This document shows, in pieces, positions 1 through 9,040 of a stretch of DNA of 64,000 nt (its first letter is position 1; every line of letters begins with the position of its first letter). The notes beneath the pieces are model-generated. The model saw only the letters and a list, made by a program, of their open reading frames with translations, was not told the DNA's origin and searched no databases. The stretch lies in assembly GCF_011762185.1 (NCBI RefSeq), contig NZ_JAASQJ010000001.1:868001-932000 (forward strand), in the 5' to 3' direction. The stretch is from Dyadobacter arcticus. GTDB taxonomy: Bacteria; Bacteroidota; Bacteroidia; Cytophagales; Spirosomataceae. Both the position numbers and the translations under genes were made by a program.

Positions 1-1079
1 TTATTCTTAGGATCAGTGTATTTACCATATTGCCAGTTAGACCGCCAGCCAGCGTCAGAGCCTTCCACCACGTGCACCAATCTCTCGCTTTCGCCAGGAT
101 GATCTCCATCGTTATCAGAACTGATCAGATTACCATATTCATCAAAAACAAACTCATGCGTATTGCGTAACCCGTGCGCGTAAACTTCGAAATCGCTGCC
201 ATCCGGATTGGAACGGGCAATGATGCCTGAATTTGGGTGTTCATGTTTTACGCCTTCGGCCGTGGTAATGTTCGCGCCGATGTCGCCAATGTTCCAGTAA
301 ATTTTTCCATCCGGCCCTTCAATTGGGTTGGACATACCGTGTCCGCTAAAACCAATATGTACACCATAACCATGGCTAATCGACGTTTTTTCATCCAAAA
401 CACCGTCCCCATTGGTATCTTTTAGCCTCCAGACATCCGGTGCAATCGTAACAAAAACATCTTTTGCCCTTATCAGCAAACCACCTGCAACGTCAGTTAC
501 CTCGTTGAAGAAATCATTCAATATCCTTGTTGATTTATCTGCAATGCCATCATTATCAGTATCCTCGATTTTCCAAACCTCATCTTTTTCAACCGCCAGG
601 TCTTTCCAGTCATGAGATCCGTCTTTGTTCAAATCTTTTAACCAGTTATTTTCTTTACTTTTTTCAGGTGCAAATGTTTTATGCAAAAAAGCGCGACGGT
701 CTTCAACGGTTTGCAGACCAATGGAAGCGGTCATCCAATTTCGGTAGCCCCTGATATCAAATTCAGAGTTTTTCTGACGATTGGTCCTGTTGAGATACAC
801 ATTGCCCATGTCATCCGTGGCGATCGCAACCGGGTCTGGCGCGAGGGAATCGGATGCCCATAAGTCCAGTTTCAGGCCATCGGCCAATTTTACCGATGCT
901 TTGTCGCGAATTTCTTTTGCCCTGGTTTTGCCCGTTGCGGGATCTTCTTTAACAACCAGCGCGGTACTGTTGGTCTTGGATGTCGAACCTGTCGGCGCCA
1001 TTTTCATGCACGACACCACAATGACGGTGACGGTTGCGGCAAGGATCAGGGGTTTTTGTAAAAGTTTCTTGGAAATCAT
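1..1079 (-). CDS. Membrane-bound dehydrogenase-type lipoprotein (partial, N-terminal part)
   Basis: The reading frame is open from the ATG at 1079 to the left edge, so only the first 359 residues are present and the C-terminus lies outside. The N-terminus is a lipoprotein signal with a hydrophobic core and a VVSC lipobox (Cys25), so the protein is probably anchored to a membrane on the periplasmic or outer side. The rest resembles the PQQ/sorbosone-dehydrogenase-like beta-propeller domain of PVC-type membrane-bound dehydrogenases. Repeated acidic DxNxDG-like loops (DTDNDGIAD, DTNGDGVLD) look like calcium-binding propeller loops. Substrate unknown, probably a sugar or polyol. A related but separate gene lies at the right edge of the window. 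Confidence 0.75.
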   Translation of the reverse strand, partial: MISKKLLQKPLILAATVTVIVVSCMKMAPTGSTSKTNSTALVVKEDPATGKTRAKEIRDKASVKLADGLKLDLWASDSLAPDPVAIATDDMGNVYLNRTNRQKNSEFDIRGYRNWMTASIGLQTVEDRRAFLHKTFAPEKSKENNWLKDLNKDGSHDWKDLAVEKDEVWKIEDTDNDGIADKSTRILNDFFNEVTDVAGGLLIRAKDVFVTIAPDVWRLKDTNGDGVLDEKTSISHGYGVHIGFSGHGMSNPIEGPDGKIYWNIGDIGANITTAEGVKHEHPNSGIIARSNPDGSDFEVYAHGLRNTHEFVFDEYGNLISSDNDGDHPGESERLVHVVEGSDAGWRSNWQYGKYTDPKN

Positions 1080-1194
1080 TGAGTTAATATTTTAAGGCAG
1101 AATTAGGGAACTTCGAATTAAGAGCATTCTTAAAATCGGAAGAGTTAAAATGAAATGGTTTTTACTGTCTGAAAGGGAGAATCAACTGGTAAAC

Positions 1195-1761
1195 TTAATT
1201 AGAAGGATCAACCGAAAACAGCTCCGCGGCAGTAATGTCAAAATCTGATAAAACCGGCATTGCGGAACAAATGTCTGTTTCCGTGCAGATTGTAACGTTT
1301 TTTCGTGAGGTATACACATAAACTACCTCGTTTTCAGGATAAATATGCCATACAACCTTTACCATTGCATTGAAGTAATCAGCCAGTTTCTCTTCGACTT
1401 TTTCAGCATCATCGTGCTGGGAGATGACTTCGATCAGAAACTCTGGTATCGGTTCCTTTTCCGAAACAATGGAGGAATCAATCTGAGATCCGTTGAAGTA
1501 GGCAAGATCGGGGCGACGCATTTGAATGCCACTCAGCATTACGTCCTGTTCCATGATCAGAGCAGCGCCTTTTGAGAAGGAATAAGTGCGAAAAAACAGT
1601 TGTTGAAGCTTCCTTATAATGAACAAATGCTTTTTCTTCATCTTTTCGAACCTGATTATTTTTCCATCGTTCCATTCATATTTATAGCCATCAACAGACT
1701 CCCATTGAAGAAATTCTTCAAGAGTACGTGGTAAAACTGATGATGGGGAACGAAGTATCAT
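1195..1761 (-). CDS. Uma2 family endonuclease-like protein (DUF820)
   Basis: A 188-residue protein matching the Uma2/DUF820 restriction-endonuclease-like fold. The PD-(D/E)XK-type core is visible as RRPDLAYF (Asp85), PEFLIEVIS (Glu111) and a following lysine-rich helix (Lys121 or Lys125) ending in ADYF, then the strand VKVVWHIYPE. Uma2 proteins are abundant in cyanobacteria and Bacteroidota, and their function is unproven. The gene stands alone: 115 bp separate it from the lipoprotein gene at 1079, and the DUF763 gene starts a separate unit upstream of it. No partner antitoxin or transposase was seen next to it. Confidence 0.75.
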   Translation of the reverse strand: MILRSPSSVLPRTLEEFLQWESVDGYKYEWNDGKIIRFEKMKKKHLFIIRKLQQLFFRTYSFSKGAALIMEQDVMLSGIQMRRPDLAYFNGSQIDSSIVSEKEPIPEFLIEVISQHDDAEKVEEKLADYFNAMVKVVWHIYPENEVVYVYTSRKNVTICTETDICSAMPVLSDFDITAAELFSVDPSN

Positions 1762-1843
1762 AACCGAGCTACGAGTGATCCGTAAACTTACTAAAATCTG
1801 AAAATAACTTATTATTTATTGTTTAGACAAATGACATAGTTTC

Positions 1844-3049
1844 TCAAAACAATTCCAATTGCCCGCTATTCCCTCTCGCCTTTTTAGCCTTGCCTTTGAC
1901 AGTCCTTCCTTCATATTTCCACGAATTATCCCGTTCCTGCTGTACAATGTCGTCGAAACGATTATTAGGCTGAAAGTCCTTTTCAAGCTTGGCAGAGACT
2001 TTTGATAGGTTTTTCAGTGCATCGGCTTTATCTCTTTCACCCATTTTCGCCTTTTGAATTGCCTTATCCAATGTCAAAATGGATTCGTCGTAAACGGTGA
2101 TCGGAACGGGAAATGGATGGCCGTCTTTTCCGCCATGCGCAAAGGAAAATCGCGCCGGATCTGAAAATCTGGATGGGGTACCATGGATAATTTCACTGAC
2201 CAGTGTTAAAGATTGAATGGTCCTGGGACCAACGCCTTCGAGTAACAGCAATGATTCCATATCGTTCACCGGATTGTCGTGCGCCAAGGCCAAAACTGCG
2301 CCCAACCGTTTCAGGTTAACATCTTCCGCCCGAACATCGTGGTGGCTCGGCATAATCAGTTTTGTCACTTCCCGCATAATTCTTCCGGGATTTTCCTTAG
2401 TCAGATCCAAAATCCCAGATCTGGTAGGGGCGGCGGCTTTATCAGTCAGGTTTAAAATGTTGCCCTGATTTTGGCCATAAATGAAGGTATGTGGCTCTTC
2501 TACAAAAGATTTGATATCGGGTGAATGCCAGTGATACCGGCGTGCAAGCCGCTCATTGGTATTCATGCCTTGCTGGATGACCGCCCAATTTCCTTCCACT
2601 GACAATACAAAGGAGTGCAGGTATAATTGAAAGCCATCCTGAATTGCCGTGTTATCCACCTTGGCAGACAACCGGCTGTTATGAACAAGCAAATTTCCGT
2701 CTAAGCCGGTTTTCTCCGCAATTGCCATTAATTCAGTTGGCGTCGCCCTCGAATGTTTTCCGCGTCCGCCGCAAATATAAATGCCCAACTCCTGCGATTG
2801 CCGGTTCACCGATTTTTTCAAAGCGCCCATGACGGAGGTAGTAATGCCCGACGAATGCCAGTCCATGCCCAAGACACAACCTAATGATTGAAACCAGAAC
2901 GGATCGCTCATTTTTTGGAGTAATGCAGCTCTTCCATATTCTATTACAATCGATTCCACAATGGCTCCTCCCAGGCTGCTCATTCTCTGGGCTAACCAAA
3001 CCGGCACTTTTCCGTAGTGCAAAGGCAAATCCGCGTGACCACTTTTCAT
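1844..3049 (-). CDS. DUF763 protein with helix-hairpin-helix segment and C-terminal clamp-type motif
   Basis: A 401-residue protein that I recognise as DUF763, a family of unknown function best known from archaea and thermophiles and sporadic in bacteria. The N-terminus GHADLPLHYGKVPVWLA is typical of the family. Residues 267-281 (LLLLEGVGPRTIQSL) look like a helix-hairpin-helix DNA-binding element. The extreme C-terminus is a basic linker (KGKAKKARG) followed by QLELF at 397-401, which matches the QLxLF pattern used by bacterial DNA polymerases and repair proteins to bind the beta sliding clamp. The combination suggests a DNA maintenance role (inference). Start is the ATG at 3049. Confidence 0.8.
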   Translation of the reverse strand: MKSGHADLPLHYGKVPVWLAQRMSSLGGAIVESIVIEYGRAALLQKMSDPFWFQSLGCVLGMDWHSSGITTSVMGALKKSVNRQSQELGIYICGGRGKHSRATPTELMAIAEKTGLDGNLLVHNSRLSAKVDNTAIQDGFQLYLHSFVLSVEGNWAVIQQGMNTNERLARRYHWHSPDIKSFVEEPHTFIYGQNQGNILNLTDKAAAPTRSGILDLTKENPGRIMREVTKLIMPSHHDVRAEDVNLKRLGAVLALAHDNPVNDMESLLLLEGVGPRTIQSLTLVSEIIHGTPSRFSDPARFSFAHGGKDGHPFPVPITVYDESILTLDKAIQKAKMGERDKADALKNLSKVSAKLEKDFQPNNRFDDIVQQERDNSWKYEGRTVKGKAKKARGNSGQLELF

Positions 3050-3101
3050 ATCTAATGTAAGTTACAAAAAATAGGAAAGTCACGGGATTTGCCTGCCTTA
3101 T

Positions 3102-3485
3102 TCATCTTATCAGACTAAATTCTTTCAAACCCCTAATTTGAAGAAAGGCCATTAATGCAACCCAAAATGCAACAGCTCCAATCAAAAGATAACCCAATGA
3201 AGTCAAGCCAAACATTTGTGTGGCAATGATCATCACGCTTTCAAGTACCCAAAGAATATCGAGCGCAATAATGAATTTGATCCAGCTTTTGCTCAATGGA
3301 TTTCTCCGGCTTTGAGAAAACACAATCACAGCAAAAACCGCAAGAAAGAGACCCACTGCAATGAATGCAATGTTTTGAGAAGAACCGAAGAGTTCAGCAA
3401 TGTAGGATGGGAAAATCGCAAGCAATAATCCGGTTGCGCCCGATGTAAGGGCATTAATGATCAGGACATTTTTTAATGTTAACAT
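3102..3485 (-). CDS. Small four-helix integral membrane protein
   Basis: A 127-residue hydrophobic protein with about four predicted transmembrane helices and no recognised catalytic motif. An in-frame TTG exists at 3512, but I chose the ATG at 3485 (MLTLKNVLIINAL) because the TTG overlaps a good promoter -7 element at 3510-3517. The gene is divergent from the AraC-type regulator at 3557, with 71 bp between them, so the regulator probably controls it (inference). It resembles small unnamed membrane proteins of Bacteroidota; no function can be assigned. Confidence 0.65.
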   Translation of the reverse strand: MLTLKNVLIINALTSGATGLLLAIFPSYIAELFGSSQNIAFIAVGLFLAVFAVIVFSQSRRNPLSKSWIKFIIALDILWVLESVMIIATQMFGLTSLGYLLIGAVAFWVALMAFLQIRGLKEFSLIR

Positions 3486-3509
3486 AGTTATGTTGTTTTG
3501 ATTACCTGA

Positions 3510-3517
3510 CAAAATTA
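3510..3517 (-). promoter_or_regulatory. Candidate -7 promoter element of the small membrane protein gene
   Basis: On the minus strand the bases read TAATTTTG, a full match to the Bacteroidota -7 consensus TAnnTTTG, 25 bp before the ATG at 3485. No convincing -33 TTTG is seen at the expected distance. Confidence 0.35.
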
Positions 3518-3556
3518 AATTCGCATCTTGCCATTAAATTGATATTTTGCGACAAA

Positions 3557-4540
3557 ATGAAAATTCTGGCCCAACATCTTCAGCACTTTATTGACTATAC
3601 CCAAGTAAGGGGTTTAGCTCCGGAGAGACTAGCCATTACCCTGGCAGGCCTGCCGGTGGGGTGGACCAAGGAAAATGCAGCATTAAGCGAAGAAGATTTT
3701 TACAAAGCATTAAAAATGCTCATACATGAAACGCGAGACGAATTTTTGGGCATTCGTTGCGGACAGTTTATTTCACTAAAATTGCTGGGGTTGATCTATC
3801 AAATCTCCATGCAGGTAACGACCGTGGAAGAAGCCTTTCATTATCTCGGTTCCTATCTCAATACAACCATACCTATTATCACAATAGAGAGTAATATCTC
3901 AATTGAGCGCGCGATTGTTCGATTCACAATTAACAATTCAGAAGATGATTGTAATCGTATTATTCTTGAAAATTGCCTGACGGTTATTTCAAAAGAATTG
4001 AAAATGATGACGGTTGATTCGCTCATCGTGGAACTTGGGACACCTTACCACCATTCCGGTTATCCGGCTGGCTGGTATATGGATTCAAATTTTACAGTCT
4101 CCTTTTCTCCCTCCATTCTCAAAGCAAATTTGAAAGACACTCAGCAACTTCATCTGGATATCCTGATTCCGGAATATCTCAAAATGGTAGAGCAGTTGAA
4201 CGGTGGAAGCGGCTTTGCGGACAAAGTGAAATTAACAATGCTTTGCATGTCCGATCCCAAGTTGCCGGATATTCAGGCTATTGCAGATTCGCTGCATATG
4301 ACGCCAAGGACATTGCAGAGAAGGTTAGCCAAGGAAAACCGGGCATTCAGGGAGATAGTGGACGAAATGAAAAAGCAAATCTGCCAATTTTTAATGTGGC
4401 ATGAGCCGTATTCTATCTCTGGGATTTCCTATATACTTGGCTATTCAGAGCCTGCGTCGTTTATTCATTCTTTTAAAAAATGGTATGGCGATTCGCCCGT
4501 AAAATTTCGGAAAAAGCAGAAATATGCGAACTGGGAATAA
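3557..4540 (+). CDS. AraC family transcriptional regulator (arabinose-binding-type N domain)
   Basis: A 327-residue AraC/XylS-family regulator. The N-terminal two thirds look like the Arabinose_bd domain found in OruR/ArgR-type regulators, with the motif EFLGIRCGQF. The C-terminal ~80 residues form the paired helix-turn-helix domain, with the diagnostic LHMTPRTLQRRL in the first HTH and GYSEPASFIHSFKKWYG in the second. The computed frame starts at a TTG (3539), but ATG 3557 gives MKILAQHLQHFIDY, normal for this family. It is divergent from the small membrane protein gene, its likely target. Ligand unknown. Confidence 0.85.
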   Translation: MKILAQHLQHFIDYTQVRGLAPERLAITLAGLPVGWTKENAALSEEDFYKALKMLIHETRDEFLGIRCGQFISLKLLGLIYQISMQVTTVEEAFHYLGSYLNTTIPIITIESNISIERAIVRFTINNSEDDCNRIILENCLTVISKELKMMTVDSLIVELGTPYHHSGYPAGWYMDSNFTVSFSPSILKANLKDTQQLHLDILIPEYLKMVEQLNGGSGFADKVKLTMLCMSDPKLPDIQAIADSLHMTPRTLQRRLAKENRAFREIVDEMKKQICQFLMWHEPYSISGISYILGYSEPASFIHSFKKWYGDSPVKFRKKQKYANWE

Positions 4541-4623
4541 CTGTTTCCCATTTCTCAATGGTACAATTTTTGGTTAACATTCATCTTCATAACGCTTTCC
4601 AGAAATCACCTTGCCCCCGATAA

Positions 4624-5928
4624 ATGGCTATCCAGGTTTTAATAACATTAGTGCTCGTATTGCTGAATGGGTTTTTTGTTGCCGCTGAATTCGCAATCGT
4701 GAAAATCAGGGCTTCTCAGCTTGAACAAAAAGCACAGGAAGGCAATAAGATGGCGATTTTGTCTAAGCAAATAGTGGCTAATCTGGACGGTTACCTTGCC
4801 GCAACGCAGTTTGGAATTACATTGGCTAGTCTCGGATTGGGCTGGATCGGTGAGCCAGTTGTATCCAAAGTATTGATAGGGGGTATGGAGCTGGTAGGTA
4901 TCTCTCTTGAACCGGAACTTGCCCACCAGATCGCATTACCTGCTGCTTTTGCTATCATTACTGTTTTACACATCGTTTTCGGTGAACTGGCGCCCAAATC
5001 AATCGCGATCCAGCGGCCCGAGGCCACTACATTATTCTTATCCTATCCTTTGCACGGGTTTTTCCTAGTTTTCAGGCCAATCGTTTGGATACTGAATGGC
5101 ATCGCCAATTTCATTTTAAAAGGAGTGGGGATTTCGCCGTCCCATGGCAGCGAAGTCCATAGCAGCGATGAATTGCGTTACCTGGTCCAGCAGCAGAAGG
5201 ATAGTGGCATGATCGAAGCGGCTGATTATGACCTGATTAAAAATGCATTCAACTTTTCGGAAAGAATAGCCAGACAGATTATGATACCCCGGCCGCAGGT
5301 GGTTGGTGTTGATATCAATGATTTTAACGAAGCTAAGCTTGAAAAAATCATTGAAGAAGGCTATTCAAGAATCCCCGTTTACGAGGATACATTGGACCAG
5401 ATCATTGGCGTGTTGCATTTGAAAGACCTGCTTTTAAAAATGCGTCAGGGTAAGGAGATCGTGTTGAAGGAATTGATCAGAGAAATATCTACCGTTCACG
5501 AATCGAAGCCAATTGGTGCTTTACTTCGTGACTTTCAGTTAAAACGTCAACAAATGGCGGTAATTATCGATGAATATGGAGGCGTAGAAGGCATTGTGAC
5601 GATGGAAGATATTCTGGAAGAGCTTGTGGGTGAAATTCAGGATGAGTATGACAATGAGATACCCATTGTCAAGAATGAAAGCGATAATACCTACACGGTG
5701 CAGGGTTCGGCTTCAATCACTGATATCAACGACAAGCTTCCGCATGATATCTACAAAGAGGGTGAGTACGAAACATTGGCTGGCTACCTGATATGGAAAT
5801 TTGGCAAAATACCGGCAGTAGGGGAAAAACTCAAAACCAAACATTACGAATTTACAGTGCTCAAAAAACAGCGCAGCACTATTTCTCAGGTGAAGATTAC
5901 CCAATTGGATACCCAGAATATATTTTAG
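4624..5928 (+). CDS. CNNM/CorC-type hemolysin family membrane protein
   Basis: A 434-residue protein with the three domains of the UPF0053/CorC (hemolysin III-like, CNNM) family: an N-terminal DUF21 membrane domain of three to four helices with the typical LNGFFVAAEFAIVK start (residues ~1-190), a CBS-domain pair (~205-330, with RIPVYEDTLDQIIGVLH and IDEYGGVEGIVTMEDILEE), and a C-terminal CorC_HlyC domain (~345-425). Family members are linked to magnesium or other divalent cation efflux; the hemolysin name is historical. Its stop codon is only 1 bp from the stop of the convergent beta-helix gene. Confidence 0.92.
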   Translation: MAIQVLITLVLVLLNGFFVAAEFAIVKIRASQLEQKAQEGNKMAILSKQIVANLDGYLAATQFGITLASLGLGWIGEPVVSKVLIGGMELVGISLEPELAHQIALPAAFAIITVLHIVFGELAPKSIAIQRPEATTLFLSYPLHGFFLVFRPIVWILNGIANFILKGVGISPSHGSEVHSSDELRYLVQQQKDSGMIEAADYDLIKNAFNFSERIARQIMIPRPQVVGVDINDFNEAKLEKIIEEGYSRIPVYEDTLDQIIGVLHLKDLLLKMRQGKEIVLKELIREISTVHESKPIGALLRDFQLKRQQMAVIIDEYGGVEGIVTMEDILEELVGEIQDEYDNEIPIVKNESDNTYTVQGSASITDINDKLPHDIYKEGEYETLAGYLIWKFGKIPAVGEKLKTKHYEFTVLKKQRSTISQVKITQLDTQNIF

Positions 5929-5929
5929 C

Positions 5930-8278
5930 CTATTTCAGGTTCAGCTTCAATTTCACGGTTTGCTGGTTTCTTAATACCTCCACGTCCATTTGCCCTGTCC
6001 AGTTCACTTGCTGACGGATTGCTTCCAACCGTACGACGTTTTCTGTCATTTCCTTATTTGCTGAGATAATAACATCATTGGATTGCAAGCCGCTTTTTAT
6101 AAGAATACTTGAAGCGGGTACATCCACCACGATAACCCCTTTTTCGTCGGACAGCCCAAAAGCCGAGCGGTCGCCGAGGCCCTGCACATTACGGATTTTA
6201 ATCCCGAGCCAGGTCATTTCCTTTACTGTTTTTTCCAAATCAGCATTCAAGAGCAAAGGGAAAGATACTTTCTGAGCGAGTTTTTTCAAGTTGTCCTTTC
6301 TGGTACCGAAATCATTCATCGGAAAATTTTTGAAACCCAGGATAATTGCAGTGCTGGAATTTTTGACCTGGTAGTTCCCGTGCTTTCCGTCGATAAATTG
6401 AGCATCGCCGAATTTGCTATGAATGTCGGTTTTGGCTGCCTGCGCACCTTTTAAATCCGCTGCACTGGCAAACAGATTGTAATCCACTTCTTTTCCCCAA
6501 TCTTTTACCAGAATTGGAAAGTAAGGTCGCATAACGATATTTTTTGTGAACACATCACCGCTATTTTTGAACCAAACATGCGGGTGAAAGGAGTTATTGA
6601 TCATGATATTGTTTTCGGCGATCCGATAAAAGCCTTCGCGGAATTTAAGCCCGCCGCTGAGCAAAACGTTATTGTAGATGTGGTAATTGCTGCTGCCATC
6701 GTCCAGATCAACGTCCCATCCATGGTCACATTTGAAACGATTGTTGCGGATAATCACCGTTTTCTGCGCATCCAGCAAGATTAATTCCGGATGTGCTGCC
6801 GCCAGACTGTCCATCGTTTTCCGGTTTGGATGCCAGAAGCGGTCACGTCCCCAGGAATTAAATGCCCCGTGATCCCCCGTTTCCATCACTGTTTCAAAAA
6901 CATCATTATTTTCAATGAAATGCCCTCCCCAGGCCCCATCGCCAATGTTGATTCCAGCGCGAGGTACCTTATATATGGTGTTATGGTTAACTTGGATTTC
7001 GGAGGCCATCTCTATCTGTACACCTGTGCATTGCTTTTCAGTTTTTCCAATATCATGAATCAGATTATCCTCGGCGAAGCATTGGGACGGATAGTGATTG
7101 TTCTTAGGCCCGGGCGTTTTGTCCATTTTAGCATACGGGACAAAATTTTCATAACCGAAAGCAGCGGACCGAATAGCTGAACTATCCCCGACAAAACAGA
7201 TGGCGCTGGACCCAATGTTGTAAATATGCGAACCGCTGACGCCCGACTTAACATTTCGACCCGTAATCATAACCGCATTTCCGCCGAGATTGGTAAATTC
7301 AGAATCGGTAATAACGCAGTTTTCCGTATTTTCCATCACCACCGCGCCGCCGCGGTAAATCATCCAGTCACTTCGCAGCAACGGTTCGTAATGTTCCATG
7401 ATCGAGCGCTCGGTGTGCTCGAATTTGATGTTTTTGATGGTTACATTCCGCAGTGGATTTTCGTATGTCCCTCTTAATTCAATGATATGTTTGAGGTTCG
7501 AAACTTCTACATTGGCAGACTTCGGATCCAATCCTTTTGGTGGATAGAAATAGAGGGTATGGGATGCTTTGTCGTAAAACCATTCTCCGGGAGCATCCAG
7601 TTCTTCAAAAATATTCTCAACAAACCTTTGTTTTGGATGTAAAGGTGATGGTCGGTTGTTTTGCCAGCCGCCTTCCAATTCCAATTCTCCGTTTTTCACT
7701 CCTTTGATTTTATAATGAAAGCTTCCCCATTCGCCTTGATGCAATGCATGGACATAGCCTCCGGCCGGGTTTTTCCAATGTGAAATCCGGGCTGGACTGA
7801 TCGCATCTTCGGCTGTACCATTGAAAACCCTTGCGGTGGAGTCATAATTGGGATAGCGGGCGATAGGCTGTTGTTTGCCATTTATAAAAAGCATTTCGAA
7901 AGCTGGCCCGTCTATTTTGGCTTTCAGGATATTGTCTTTATGAGTTTCCCAAGCCAAATCCAATTTTCGGCCAGCGCTCAGCGTAACCTTCTCATTCGCA
8001 TAAGATTGTAAGTCAATTTGCTTATTTCCAAACCCTTTTGAAGTGATGATTAGCGGGTTTTTGAGATAATAGATACCTTCTCTCAGAATGATCTTCGAGA
8101 TAGCTTGCGCTGCTCCGGCAGCTTTCACACAGGCCATTTCCGGCGTTTTCAAAGGCAATTGTAATGTGCCCGGATTCGAATCACTACCCTTTGGCGAAAC
8201 ATACAAAGTCTGACCCGCTACCGACCAGATTAATACCAGGGTAAGGATAGTAAAGATTGAGAGTCTTTGAAATATCAT
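5930..8278 (-). CDS. Secreted right-handed beta-helix protein with C-terminal PDZ domain
   Basis: A 782-residue protein with a signal peptide (cleavage after about VAGQ, residue 22). It opens with LYVSPKGSDSNPGTLQLPL, a segment typical of secreted parallel beta-helix carbohydrate-active proteins (DUF1565-like). A long beta-helix follows, with many Asn-rich rungs (NCVITDSEF, IQVNHNTIYK, NNDVFET, IRNNRFKCD). The last ~90 residues (from about GIKIRNVQG) form a PDZ-like domain with GVIVVDVPASSILIKSGLQ. The layout fits polysaccharide lyases or beta-helix glycosidases such as GH141, but I cannot identify a catalytic pair. Lies downstream of the SDR gene on the same strand, 71 bp away. Confidence 0.8.
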   Translation of the reverse strand: MIFQRLSIFTILTLVLIWSVAGQTLYVSPKGSDSNPGTLQLPLKTPEMACVKAAGAAQAISKIILREGIYYLKNPLIITSKGFGNKQIDLQSYANEKVTLSAGRKLDLAWETHKDNILKAKIDGPAFEMLFINGKQQPIARYPNYDSTARVFNGTAEDAISPARISHWKNPAGGYVHALHQGEWGSFHYKIKGVKNGELELEGGWQNNRPSPLHPKQRFVENIFEELDAPGEWFYDKASHTLYFYPPKGLDPKSANVEVSNLKHIIELRGTYENPLRNVTIKNIKFEHTERSIMEHYEPLLRSDWMIYRGGAVVMENTENCVITDSEFTNLGGNAVMITGRNVKSGVSGSHIYNIGSSAICFVGDSSAIRSAAFGYENFVPYAKMDKTPGPKNNHYPSQCFAEDNLIHDIGKTEKQCTGVQIEMASEIQVNHNTIYKVPRAGINIGDGAWGGHFIENNDVFETVMETGDHGAFNSWGRDRFWHPNRKTMDSLAAAHPELILLDAQKTVIIRNNRFKCDHGWDVDLDDGSSNYHIYNNVLLSGGLKFREGFYRIAENNIMINNSFHPHVWFKNSGDVFTKNIVMRPYFPILVKDWGKEVDYNLFASAADLKGAQAAKTDIHSKFGDAQFIDGKHGNYQVKNSSTAIILGFKNFPMNDFGTRKDNLKKLAQKVSFPLLLNADLEKTVKEMTWLGIKIRNVQGLGDRSAFGLSDEKGVIVVDVPASSILIKSGLQSNDVIISANKEMTENVVRLEAIRQQVNWTGQMDVEVLRNQQTVKLKLNLK

Positions 8279-8349
8279 TAAAAAGTTTGGAAGGTGTCTT
8301 TATTTTTATCTCAACAAAATACTGGCGATGAAAAACCTAGGAAGACTAA

Positions 8350-9039
8350 TCAGGCGTTGTTGTAAAGTTTAATGACCGTTTGCCGCATTTTTTTGCCAGT
8401 GTCACTTAACACAAACGCAATACCCTCAGCCATATCGGAGCCGGGGATCCATTTTGAAAAATCCGCGTCAGGCATAGCCTCTCGGTTATCGGGAGTGTCG
8501 ATAATGCTGGGTACAATCACATAAGCTGTGATATTTTTAGACTTACCCTCCGCATTGATCATTTCAGCCAATTGGAATATCAGGGATTTGGAAAGTGCAT
8601 AGGCAAAACTTCCTGCGCCCTGCTCCGCAATCAATGCTGGTCTCGCGCCGATAAATATAAATTGCCCGCCACCTTGTGCTTCGAAATGTGCTTTTAATGG
8701 TTTTACCAGATTAAAGGCGGTGAAAAAATTCTTGGTTATCATTTTTTCAATGTCACTATTACTGGTATCTGCCAGCTTTCCGGGGGCAAAACCACCTGCT
8801 AAAAAAATGCCGGCACCAATGGAACCGGCATTCTCAATTGCCTTTTTGACAAATTCATTTGATTGGTTCGCGTCAGCTAGATCCGCAACATAACTTGTCA
8901 CATTTTCGACATCCGAATAAGCAGCGCTTTTGCTTTCACGAACATTGATATGCATGCCATAACCAAGCTCATTGAGTTTCTTAACTACATCCTTTCCCAG
9001 ATTACCCGTAGCGCCGCTGATCAAGACCTGATTTTTCAT
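8350..9039 (-). CDS. SDR family oxidoreductase
   Basis: A 229-residue short-chain dehydrogenase/reductase. The NAD(P)-binding glycine motif is present as SGATGNLGKD near residues 8-17, and the catalytic tyrosine-lysine pair as YALSK. Most SDRs have NNAG; here the equivalent position reads FLAGGFAP, a variant. The start codon is 1 bp from the galU stop, so the two are almost certainly cotranscribed, but the substrate is not evident. A role in nucleotide-sugar metabolism with galU is possible, yet the sequence is closer to generic reductases than to UDP-glucose epimerases (no extended C-terminal substrate domain). Confidence 0.8.
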   Translation of the reverse strand: MKNQVLISGATGNLGKDVVKKLNELGYGMHINVRESKSAAYSDVENVTSYVADLADANQSNEFVKKAIENAGSIGAGIFLAGGFAPGKLADTSNSDIEKMITKNFFTAFNLVKPLKAHFEAQGGGQFIFIGARPALIAEQGAGSFAYALSKSLIFQLAEMINAEGKSKNITAYVIVPSIIDTPDNREAMPDADFSKWIPGSDMAEGIAFVLSDTGKKMRQTVIKLYNNA

Positions 9040-9040
9040 A

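Noticed and set aside
1195..1761. Uma2 protein as part of a defence island
   Set aside because: No restriction, toxin or phage-related genes lie around it; Uma2 genes are common singletons.
6078..7477. Several plus-strand ORFs over the beta-helix gene
   Set aside because: They are antisense shadows of the long minus-strand gene with no conserved features.
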